Below, piece after piece: positions 1-11,300 of a stretch of DNA of 64,000 bases. This DNA comes from Limnomonas spitsbergensis (Eukaryota; Chlorophyta; Chlorophyceae; Chlamydomonadales), in the NCBI GenBank assembly GCA_037349105.1, contig JAYJMM010000123.1:8370001-8434000 (forward strand). Reading direction: 5' to 3'. Made by a program: the position numbers and the translations under genes. Numbering within the stretch: the first letter of the stretch is position 1; every line of letters begins with the position of its first letter. The notes under the pieces were generated by a model. That model was not told where the DNA came from and ran no database searches. It saw only the letters and a list, made by a program, of their open reading frames with translations.

Positions 1-152
1 CCCACTCCCGCTGCGGCTGCAGACAAACAAGAGGAAATGCTGCAGATTTGGTCACCAAACCGTTTTGATGGCTCCATGTCCAGTACACCCTCCCTAACAT
101 AGCCTCTGCAATTCCTCCTGTCAAGGCTCAAGGAGCTCAAGCACCCAGAAAA

Positions 153-157
153 TTACA
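153..157 (-). terminator. Probable poly(A) signal of RSP16
   Basis: TGTAA on the minus strand, about 300 bases past the RSP16 stop. TGTAA is the usual polyadenylation motif of chlorophycean algae. Nothing else is supported in 1-454, which I read as the RSP16 3' UTR and flank. Confidence 0.45.
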
Positions 158-454
158 TCCCCGATCCCTTCATAAATAATACTAGTCAGTCCCGATTTGA
201 GTACAAGCGCAAGCAGGTCGCCCAGCCACAGAATGGAAACGTTTGTTTGCACATTTCAAGTTAGGCGCTTTAGTCACTTGCATGCCGCGCACATGACCCC
301 AAATTCCTAATACAGTCAGCTGGCCCATTGCAGCAAAAAAACAGCCCCTCAGCCCCCCAAAGCTCTCATCTCCCGTCCCCACCACCTCGCAAGGCCTCAG
401 CACCAGCCCCCACAGGCCAAATCGCTCTAGCACAGCAGGGAGGCCGGCCCCCCC

Positions 455-3400
455 CTACAATGGCGGCTCTGACGCGCCCTTGGGCATCGCCTTTGACCAG
501 CCCTCCAGCGGGTTCTTGAACACCTTCTCAAAGGCCAGCAGCGCGGCATTCTGCTTGTCGCTCGGGGAGGTGGGCAGGAAGAAAGCGGCCTTGAGCAGCA
601 TCTTCTGAGGCTCCGTGAGGCCCATCGGGAACAGCAGCTCAACTTCGAGGATCAAGTCGCCCTTGCCGCCAGTGGGTTTTGGCAAGCCCTCACCCACTAC
701 CACTGTTTTGAAGCCAGGCTTCACAATGTCTGAGATGGGCACACTCAGGATCCTGCAACAAGAACGGAACAGGATTTAGAGACACCATACGCATGGAAAC
801 CTGCTTGAAGGACCAGTTTTGTATGCCCAGAATTGATGCAATGGGCTCACGCAGGTTCATGCAACCAGAACGGAACGGGATCTGAAGATTGTGTTCAGAA
901 GTCGAGGGCCCAGCTTTAAATACACAGAATTCAGACAAATTTGCCCAGGGCTAAGGCATTCTGAGGAAACAAGCTAGGTCTCTCATATTCTTTGCTTGGG
1001 GTACAAATACAAGCATGGCCAGGATTGTGTTGCCTGCCCATACAAGGGTACAGCGACACAGAGCAGCTCAGGAGCTGCGACCTGACATTATCAGGTAGCC
1101 CCAAAGTGGTCATTGGCTCTTTTCCTTTTAAGGCTGGCCAAAGGCCGGACGGGGACTAAACTTGGAAATAGGAGGCTCAAGCAGTATGGCCAGCTGCAAA
1201 TGGCGCCCACGCGGCCGAGCCTTTTTTGAGCAGGGCCCAGAGGTGTCACGTCATTGACATGGGGTCTTAAAAAAGAGACCGCACGGTAGCTGAACTGAAG
1301 CTGAGCTTCACAAAAATCCACCCTGGCTCTGTCTGCTCGTACCTGTTGTCTAACGTGGGCACTTCGATTGCAGCCCCACACAGCGCTTGGTACAGCGGCA
1401 GCGTGACCTTGCGGACCAGGTCGGGACCACGCCGCAAGAACAGCTTGTGGGGCAGAGGCTTGAGGACAAAGATTACTGGCCCAGGCAGCTTCTTTAGAGT
1501 CTTGTTGCCCTCCCTGCACGTAGGGGTCAGATTGAAAGCTGTCAGATCGATAGTGGTCAGATTGAAAGCTGTCAGATCGATAGTGGTCAGATTGAAAGCT
1601 GTCAGATACCACCCCTGTTCATTTAATGGTGCTCCAGCTACACTTCAGCTACAACACGGCCTACGGCTGGCAGGTCTGAGCCTAGCAAGCCTTTTCGGTT
1701 GGGCCACCAACTGCAGGCGGTTCAAGGTTGGGTTCTTAGAGGCCCCAAGGCGGCCGCCCAGCCGCCCCCCAAAGTTGGTCTGGTGCACACTAGAGTGCGA
1801 ATATAGGATCCTATCAGCCTCCAGGTTGAGCGGGTGAGTCCCAAACCCTGCATGGGCCGAGCATGCTCCTTCCATAGGTTCAGCATTACACTGATCATGT
1901 CGCACTTTCTGTCTACGTCCCTCACACACCCTGGTGGTCAGGGGCCTGCCAAACAGACCTTGGCAACTACTACGCATCTCTCACAGCCTTTCCTGGTCCT
2001 ATAACCTGTGCGACCAAGGCATGCCCATGCGCAATGTGCGCACCCTTCAAAGACGAATCGTGTACCGCTGGGCAGGCCCGGCTTGACGTCAATGGTCAGG
2101 AAGCGTGGCTCCTCAAGGTACTCTCCGTTCTCAAGCAAGACCTTGCGCTTGTGCGTCACTTTTTTCAGGCAGCCGTGGAAGATCTCCTCCAGACTCAGCT
2201 CAACAGTGTACTGCAAGGGATGTAATAGGCCGTTCAGCAGCGGTGCTGTAAGGGTACGCAAGCCGCAACACATGAAAAATAAGGCTTGCATGAAAGAGGC
2301 GGAACGTCCACCTCGGATGCCCATGAGTGAGGGAGCAGGCCAAACTAAGTAAACCTGTTGTCCCAACCCTGCATGCATCAGTCCCCCTTGGCAGGTGGCA
2401 TGCTAGCTGCAGTTCAAATGTAACCTTCACCTCCATTGCGCGTGCATGCATGATGTGTGCATGAGGCATGCATGCATTATGTGTGCATGAGGCAAGCATG
2501 CATTATGTGTGCATGAGGCAAGCATGCATTATGTGTGCATGAGGCAAGCATGCATTATGTGTGCATGAGGCAAGCATGCATTATGTGTGCATGAGGCTTG
2601 CATGCATGATGTGTGCATGAGGCAAGCATGCATGATGTGTGCATGAGGCAAGCATGCATGATGTGTGCATGAGGCAAGCATGCATTATGTGTGCATGAGG
2701 CAAGCATGCATTATGTGTGCATGAGGCAAGCATGCATTATGTGTGCATGAGGCAAGCATGCATTATGTGTGCATGAGGCAAGCATGCACTATGTGTGCAT
2801 GAGGCATGCATGCATTATGCGTGCATGATGCATGCATGCATTATGTGTGCATGAGGCAAGCATGCATTATGTGTGCATGAGGCAAGCATGCATAATGTGT
2901 GCATGAGGCGTGCATGCATTATGTGAGCATGAGGCAAGCATGCATTATGTGTGCATGAGGCATGCATGCATTATGTGTGCATGAGGCAAGCATGCATTAT
3001 GTGTGCATGAGGCAAGCATGCATTATGTGTGCATGAGGCAAGCATGCATTATGTGTGCATGAGGCAAGCATGCATTATGTGTGCATGAGGCAAGCATGCA
3101 TGATGTGTGCATGAGGCATACATGCATGATGTGTGCATGAGGCATGCATGCATTATGTGTGCATGAGGCAAGCATGCATTACGTGTGCATGAGGCAAGCA
3201 TACATTATGTGTGCATGAGGCAAGCATGCATTATGTGTGCATGAAGCAAGCATGCATTATGTGTGCATGAGGCAAGCATGCATTATGTGTGCATGAGGCA
3301 AGCATGCATTATGTGTGCATGAGGGAAGCATGCACTATGTGTGCATGAGGCAAGCATGCATTATGTGTGCATGAGGCAAGCATGCATTATGTGTGCATGA

Positions 3401-4988
3401 GGCGTGCATGCATTATGTGTGCATGAGGCATGCATGCATTATGTGTGCATGAGGCATGCATGCATTATGTGTGCATGAGGCATACATGCATTATGTGTGC
3501 ATGAGGCAAGCATGCATTATGTGTGCATGAGGCAAGCATGCATTATGTGTGCATGAGGCAAGCATGCATTATGTGTGCATGAGGCAAGCATGCATTATGT
3601 GTGCATGAGGCGTGCATGCATTATGTGTGCATGATGCATGCATGCATTATGTGTGCATGAGGCAAGCATGCATTATGTGTGCATGAGGCATGCATGCATT
3701 ATGTGTGCCTGAGGCATGCATGCATTTGTCCCACATATAGCGTACTTCTCACCAGCTTGTTCTTGCCAGGCTTTGGTTGCTCCGTTGTCGTCATGGCCTC
3801 AAACTGCGCCGAGATGGCTGAAACAAGGAGAGGGAGGCAAGGCTTAATTGTGGCCCAAAAGATCAGGATGCTTCCATCAAGAGTTTAGAAGCTGTTTGTA
3901 CGGGACATTGTCAGTGCTGGAGCGCATACGCATGACAATGGAACATTGCGACCTACCATCCAACGCCTCATAGGGGTTGGCAGTGCCAAAGAAACGTGCA
4001 AAGACTATGTCGGGCGTCGTGTCTGGGTCGAAGTGGTACAGGGAACCTTTCAAGCCTGAAACGAAAGGGTTGGCAAGTAGTGGGGTAGAGTTGGGGCAAG
4101 GCATGGGACGATAAGGGCCAGGGGAAATGTCCTTGGGGATGACATGACCTTCCCTCTTTCAAACATGTACGATGTTTTCATAAGATGAGCTCCTGTAGGA
4201 TGCCTCTCTGTCGCCACCCATCCCCGCCAGCCCACTCACCACCTTCGCCATCGGGGATTCCATCCTTGAGGCCGTTCTCCCCATACAGGTCAAAGCACCC
4301 TTTCCTTTTGGCTGTGGAGGGGAGGATGAGGTCAGACATCAGGTCAGGCTTGAGGTCCTTAAGATGCATAGGAGGTGGATAGCGCCACACTGCTAGCCAG
4401 CCACCCGACGCATGGCTACAAAGTTGAAGTACCCCCTCAGCAGGGGATGCATGGGGAGGGGGGTGCCATCTCACATGCTCATGCATGGCATGGCGGGCGT
4501 GTTAGACATTACAGAGGCATCTCACTGGCCAGTGCTCGCATCTCGGGATGTGAAAGCATGCCCCTTGCACAGGGCATTTGAGGAAGCCCTGCAGGTGATG
4601 CCAGGCTACCCTGTCTCCCACACTCACGATCACTTAGTACATCATAAGCTTCGCACATGCGGCTGAACTCGGGCGCAGCAGAGAAATCTTTGTTGATTTC
4701 AGGATGGAACTGAAGCGCAAGCTTGCGGTATCTGTAGGGGAAACATGCTTCCAGTCACAAAACCGGATCGTTTGTTTCTTTGATGTCATCAATCCTGAAC
4801 TCACGCTCTCCGAATGACGAGGTCGTCAGCATTCCTACACAACAAATATGACAGTGGTGTTAGCGTCGCCTACATCGTCGTCGTCAAAGCCGCATGAGGG
4901 AAGCGCGCGGCAAGTCCCAGTTCCATTTCTTGTCAGATAAGTACCTTGTAAGACCCAGGACATCGTAATAATCCAATCCCCTTGTCAT
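455..4988 (-). CDS. RSP16: Radial spoke protein 16 / DNAJB13-type HSP40 co-chaperone
   Basis: Nine exons, all phase-consistent: 4945-4988, 4805-4834, 4628-4731, 4240-4311, 3957-4055, 3753-3817, 2044-2210, 1343-1513, 455-752, giving 349 aa with a TAG stop. The start ATG at 4988 is followed by a J-domain opening ([10 protein letters not shown]). The J-domain tripeptide at about residues 34-36 is HPE, not the canonical HPD. A linker with [11 protein letters not shown] leads into two type II C-terminal domains without a zinc finger: [43 protein letters not shown] and [17 protein letters not shown]. Degenerate HPD is typical of the DNAJB13/RSP16 group, axonemal HSP40s of the radial spoke, and the length is close to that family. 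Function in the flagellar radial spoke is inferred from family membership. The gene is divergent from the coiled-coil/EF-hand gene at 5373. Confidence 0.93.
1525..1610. repeat. Three tandem copies of a 30-bp unit
   Basis: The 30-base unit beginning gtcagattgaaagctgtcag is repeated almost perfectly three times, just upstream (in gene sense) of the RSP16 exon that begins at 1513. It lies in the intron 1514-2043. The unit does not contain the exon sequence, so it differs from the splice-junction arrays elsewhere in the window. Confidence 0.9.
2441..3726. repeat. 26-bp tandem array inside an RSP16 intron
   Basis: About 49 copies of a 26-base unit built from gcatgcattatgtgtgcatg plus aggcaa, with point variants (aggcatg, aggcgtg, atgatg). 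It fills most of the intron between the exons ending at 3753 and starting at 2210. Each unit carries the palindromic core gcatgc. It is contiguous repeat without unique spacers, so it is a minisatellite rather than a CRISPR array. Confidence 0.97.
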
Positions 4989-5372
4989 CGTGCGCAAAGC
5001 GAGCAGTGGAGGTGCCTGAGCGCTAGTGCTCTAAGTAGCTCGTTGTGAGTTGCGTTCTCCTAGTATAAATATTGGAATTGGTTCTAATATAATCGGAATA
5101 AGGGCAATGCATGCTCGCTATGCTTCCCCTGCCATTTGTTGTGTGTGCGCATGGCGGTACAGACTCGGTCATTGTTGCAGTACATAAAAAGGGTGGCGAT
5201 TCCCGTTGTAGGGGTTAGCAGCACTAGAGCTTTCAGGGAATACAACCTTTACAATCTTTCATGAAGTATCTGAAGTTGCTGTGCGCAAAGTCCTTGCGTA
5301 CCAGTATTGAACGTTCGTGCCGAAGAGTGGTTGATCGAACCCCAGAAGCATCAGGAAGTTTCAATTGATGTC
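4989..5372. promoter_or_regulatory. Shared divergent promoter region
   Basis: About 380 bases separate the start codon of RSP16 (minus) from the first in-frame ATG of the coiled-coil gene (plus). An A/T-rich TATA-like stretch (tataaatattgg) lies near 5064-5075. The head-to-head arrangement suggests coordinated expression, but this is inference; no transcription start is visible. A short upstream exon of the plus-strand gene could lie here (ATG at 5261). Confidence 0.5.
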
Positions 5373-8300
5373 ATGAGCCTGCAGCAGTCTGGTCAAGACG
5401 AGGGAACTGATGACGTGAATGGACAGGCTTTGGAGATCCTGGCAGGCTTGTCATCGTTAGGCATCAGCGAGGCACTGCGTGAAAAGGTATGCATCAAGGA
5501 CAAGCATGCTGCATGCATGCAAACAAATCGGCTAGATGAATTTCACCAGGCTGGAGTTTACAGCTCTGGTGAAGGGGATGTCACACAGTGACAAGCATGA
5601 ATACATGGATGCAATGATGCATGCCTGGTGACAATGCATGGATGCATTGAAGGTGATGATGCATGGATGAATGCATGCATGGTGTCAAAGGATGCAAACA
5701 TGCATCACAGATACCTACAGTAGCATCTTGCTACATCCTTCCTCACCTGCATTATGGTCCTGGCAGTGCATGGTAGCTGGAATTGAGAATTCTCGTCCCC
5801 TACCAGCCCCACACAGCTGCGCGTTCAGCAAGGCCCAGCGGGGACGCACCGTTCTGTAAATTGTGGATTATAAAGTCTAGCAGAGCATCAAATTTGATGC
5901 ATGGGCAATGAGCCTGCAAACCGGTCCTAAACTTGCATCATATCAAAACGTCCTAGATGCCATGGCCGCGGGGCTGAAGGATGATTGGAACAGAGCCTCG
6001 CTTCCTTACACCTCGGTCCTTGAGCTAGTGTCAGATTGGGCTTCGACTGGCAAGGCTCTCCTAATGCTTTAAGCGCCCCTTGTACGCTGTCTGCGGACTC
6101 TCATGCATGCATCAGTCTATCAGTCTCTATTTTAATGCACACCAGAATATCTTAGCCAGGCCGATGGGCAGCCCCCAGTGGGCTGAAGGAACCAAACCTG
6201 GACTGCTCAGCCCAAACAGCAGGGCCTGTACAACAGCTGCACCAGGGCCACCCGGCAAGAGGCAGCAGTGATGCAGCTGGATTGTTGCTGATGCACCCTA
6301 AAACAAACAGTGCACAAGTGCAGATGACCACCTGTATATATCTTACTAACCAGACCACATACAACTTCCTTTGTGAACGTAGCTGTTAGGCGGGGTCGCC
6401 CCTGTCCACTTATCCTCCACTGTGCGGCCCCCACAGGTTCATCAGGCTCTGTCGCAACTAGACCAGGTCTCAGCCTCAGCATCATCTGCCATGGGCCCGT
6501 ATGCGGGAGGACCGCTCTCACCGACTGGCGGTGGCTCGCCGAAAAACCGTTCCTCGCATGCTGAGAAGGAACTGAAGAAGCAGGTGTGGCCCGAAACTCC
6601 CACCAGGGCATCACTTGAGCAACAAATGAGCCCTCCTTTATTAAGGGTTTAGTGTTGAGACAGACCCGGTATCATTATATATTTTACCCTATTCCCCCTA
6701 ATTAGGGGTTCAGGGTTTAGACGGACCTGGTATCATTATGATCCTTCGATGACTGTTTCCTTCTTCAATTAAAAGGTATTCCTGTGCCTTGCAAACCTCA
6801 ATTAGCCTGCTGATATTTAGCTAACTGTCGCCAAAGCCTTTTGTAGCCCTCTCTGCCTCCAGTTCCAAAAGAGGCTCTCTCACAAGCTGTGCCATGAATG
6901 AGTGCCTCCGACTGCCCTCAACCCCGTTCCTCAAACTGGGCCTTCCCTCACGCACCTGGCTTTGTCATGGCCAGTTGGAAGCCCTAGAGAAGAAGCTGGC
7001 CATGTCTCGCAGCATCATGCGCAAGCTGTACCACAAGAATGTTGATCTAGAGAAGGAGATGCGCGTCACTGTGGTGAGAGAGAGGGCTGGCCGTGAGTGA
7101 CGGTGGGGGTGCGGATGTGGATGCTCAGAGGCAGACCAAGCAGTGTGCGGGTGCGGGTGTGGTGGCTCTAGATCGGAATATGCAACGCCGGTGTGGAAGT
7201 GGACTCTATAGGTCAGAGTGTCCGACCTGGCTGACACCAGTGCCAAACGCGTCCTTCAGCTACCCCTCCGTCCAGCTCCAGCTCCACCTCCCTACTCAAC
7301 TCAAACTCAAATTACCCATCCATGTCTGTCTGGCGACCTGCCCTTCTGCTCTGAACACCTTGCTGGACGCACCAGGTGAACTCCAAGAACATCATGTCGC
7401 TGGACATGCTAGCATCTGCTGACGGCAACGAGGGGACCCGGCCGTCAACAGCACTCGCGGGACTACCAACACCGGTGGCAGCTGCCCTTCAGGTGGCGTG
7501 ATTCGTTGTACGCTCACACTGCCAGACACATGTTTGTGAACAAATTTTGGTTGTTAGGGGTTGGTCGACCAGCCTCATTGTTTTTTAATTCCAAGCATAA
7601 CAAAGGACTGTTCAACTGCGCTTCATCGCCAAACGTTTAATGCATCATGGTGGCCCTATTACTCAATGTTTGCTTGCCTACGTCGGATATGCTTACAGAC
7701 GCATAGCACCAGTAGAACCGTGCTGGCAAGGTCACAGAAATAGTTGGTAGCTTACGCATGCTCTTGGGTGTTGTGACCACCCAGATGCATACCAGCTACG
7801 CAGCGGGATGAATCCCTCCAGTACTGATGAAGGCCACTGATGGCATACCTGCGCTGCATTCATAAGCCAGTGCCCCCATCCTAAGCTGGCCTACTCTCTC
7901 CGCTCAGAGTGATTGTGTCTACCCGACCGCCAGGCCTACAATTTCCTGCTGCTCTTCAGGTCTGCTCTGCATTGCTCCTTCGAAAAAGGCTTTTGCACGG
8001 ATGCCTGCTCGCAGTATTAACAACACCTTCCTGGAGATCTAACATGAGCTGGGCGGGGGGGAGGACCAGGCCCAGTTCCCTACCGTGGATCAGAATGTCC
8101 TGATGCAGCCTATTCGATCTGGTCTCTCACTCCTGCTGCCCTTGCTTCCATGCCTGCCCCCGGCCTGCCATCACCCCCCCCCCTCAGGAGCGGGACCGCA
8201 CTATACTGCAGCTGCAGCAGGCGCTGGAGTCTGCCCGGCGGCGCTGCATGCTGGCCGAATCCGGCGGGGACGTGAACAGCCTCATGCTTTCCACGGAGGG

Positions 8301-11300
8301 ACCGCTGTTGGGAGGAGGCACCGCAGGGGGGCCGGGGAACCGGCGGCAGCAGCAGCAGCAGGGCATCCGGGACGTTCTGGCTCAGTCCGCCATGCACTTG
8401 ACCAAGTACAACCAAATACGCGATGATTACAACCGCCTGCTGTACAAGTGAGTGAGAGGCGCGGCAGCTGTAGGCTTGTGCTGCTTGCTGGTTTTGAGTG
8501 GTGCGTGGTGAAGAGGGAGGAAGGATGGGTGCTTTGCGTGCCACCTGGGAATGGGGCGATTGCATGGTAAAGTTTGAAAGCCTCACACAAGTGTGGATAG
8601 GTTTTGCTTCAGCTCCAGGAGCGCCATGAGGAGTGGACGAGGGCCACATGCACACCCAGGCTATTTCTTTCTGTGTCTGCGCCTCTGCAGCCCAGGCTTT
8701 CAAGGGTTGGGCGGCCAGCCTCACACTCTGTTAAGTCCAATCAAAAGAAGCCTGGCCCTTTGGGTTCGCGGGCAGCATGCTTCCGTGCTTGGTCAGGTGC
8801 CCAGCGCAGACTTTGCGAGCCCTTGGATCTTCTGGGTCAGGCCAGCGATGATGACGGTGCATATGCTGCTGGCTGGTTTTCACAGCTGGAGGGGGCGGTG
8901 ATTCAAACATGAAGCATCCCGCCGGCATTCTTGAAGTGCTTGGCAGCACTCATGTTATGCTATGCTATGCGTGCAAAACACAGGCGGGCAAGTACAGTGT
9001 CTAGCTCCAAGGCAGCATCTCAGCAGGCGCGCTCATTGGTGAGAGGGACGCCTCGTGCAGCCAGCGCCGCAGGGGACAGCTTTTCTTTTTCCAGCTACAG
9101 GTCCACCTTAAGCAGGCCGCCCGGCGGCCACCAAAGGCCCGATTTAGGACCCCACACCTGGACTGACCTATGCCTGGTGTCCAAAGTAGCATGGCTGGCC
9201 ACAAACAGGGCCTCCGGCCAGAGGCCGGAGTGTAGCTGACATGTAGCTTAGTCATGGGGGGGGGGCTGGCATAGGCGGGTCGTTGTGCAGTGGAAGGGGA
9301 TCATCTGGTTCTGGACCTGAAGCAGTGTCCATCACATCATTTCCTGCTGGATCCCGAATGGCGGCGTGTTTTGAGGAGAGGGACAGGCTGGCCAGTCAAG
9401 TGTCCTGACATCACCCCATTGCCAAGATCAGAATTTCAGATCGAAACCGGCCCTGCCTTGCATGTAGCCGATGCTAGGATCAACCCTGTTTGCGCGACAT
9501 TCATTAAAATTGCTGCCGGCCTTTCTCTTGCGACTGACATTTTTGCGCTCTAAACTCTGAGCCTGTAACTCAAAGCCTGTGTCGTCCAGGTTGGCGAGGT
9601 TACTCAGCGTCTGGCCAAGGAGATTCAAGAGCGTGAGGCCGAGGCTGCGCTGTACAGCGCCCGGCTCTATGAGAGCGAGAAACAGATGTCGGACTGGTAA
9701 GAAGGCTGGAAGTAGCCAAAAAGAAGCACGGGCTGTAGGAGGCCAGGAGGTAGATGTGGGACGGTAAGCCGGCTGCCCAGTAGCTGGAATTAGCAAAAAG
9801 GATGCACAGGGGCTAAAGGAGAGCGAGGAGCAGATGCCGCGGACTGGTAAGCCGGCTGCCCAGGGGCTAAAATTAGCAAAAATGATGCACAGGGGCTGAA
9901 ACTTGCAAATTATGGGTCGGCTGGTGTGAGCAGGGGGAGAAAGCAAATCATGCGCCCGGTCTGCATAGAGTAGTCGAGCCTTCAGCTTAGTCACCCATTG
10001 TTGCCTCTCCTAGCCTGTGCTACACTATGGTGATCTTTTAGTGTGCACCGATTCACTTTTGGCAGGCCCCTGGGCAGCCATAATTTGGCAGATGGGGCCC
10101 ATTCTTGGCCGGCACACGGGCGGTGGCCCCAGCAGCAGGGCTTTCTAGAACAAGCCCCCGGCTGTAGGCTGTGATGTAGCAGAAGTGTAGCTGAAGCACC
10201 CTGAAATAAACAACGTCGGGCTCTGACACTGTAAAAGGGACTCTGGCGTAACGCAAGGCGTTCTATTAGATTTACGCAGTGAATCAGCAATATTCTGACT
10301 GAAGAACCGTAATCTCTGTAGACGCCAAGATGAGGCCGACCGTCACGAGTCTCACGGCCATAAATTGCCCATCCTGGAAATAGACGATGATGCTTCTTTA
10401 TTGCTGTCAGGCAAGTCCTGAGCGGAACCGGTGTGCAAGCGTGAGCGTCACTGTGGCCTGTCACATAGTCATTTATTTCTTTAGTTCATAATGCAGCCCT
10501 GATGTCATCCCTGTTGAAGTATTCGAAAAGGCACTCAACAACGTTACTCCATGTATTCAAGTTAAACCACGCCGTGAAGCGGGTGCTATTCAAATGGTTA
10601 ATGGCCACTGGACTGCCATTCTGCCTCATTAGGTATGTCGAGAAGCGCGTGCTGGAGCAGCAGATCAGCCGCCTGAATGATGAGGTGGCACAGCGGGACC
10701 GCCTTGACTCTGAGATGGAGGTGAGGGGCAGCCGGGCAGGTGTGGGTGGCGTCAAAAGGCAGACTGCGGGAGGTGTGGAAGATTGTGCTTTGCATGGATA
10801 AGTGTCTTCTGCTTACGAATAAGAGGGTGTGGGTGATGGGGTCAGGGCCAAATGTGCGTGGCCCAGTCAGGTCAGGCTTTGATGAGTCGATGGCTCGACT
10901 GCTGAAGTTGATGCTGATGAGGAAATGTCTGCCTCTTGATGGAGCAAGGGGTATTTAGGGGTCCTGCATATTTTATATTCAGGGGCAGGATTCCAGAGCC
11001 CTCTGAAGTAATGCTGTATGCTGAGATAGGGGGACTGAATGAGGGGACACCGGTTAAACAGTATTTCAGTGACGGGGAATTCCCGGCATTTTCCATGTCG
11101 TTTATTCGACCTTCACCTTATGGTACCTTGGGTGTACTATTATTTCCATGCTGCAGACTCCTGTATTAAGAATATTACGCACACACATAGTGTGAAGTGT
11201 GTGAATTGAAATGTGTGAAACGTTTTCAGACCTGCAGAGCATCACATTTGATGCATGGGACTGTTGCATGCCAACCCGTTTGAGCACTAATTAAACTTTC

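Noticed and set aside
2441..3726. CRISPR-like regularly spaced repeat
   Set aside because: The 26-bp units are contiguous with no unique spacers, in an intron of a eukaryotic gene.
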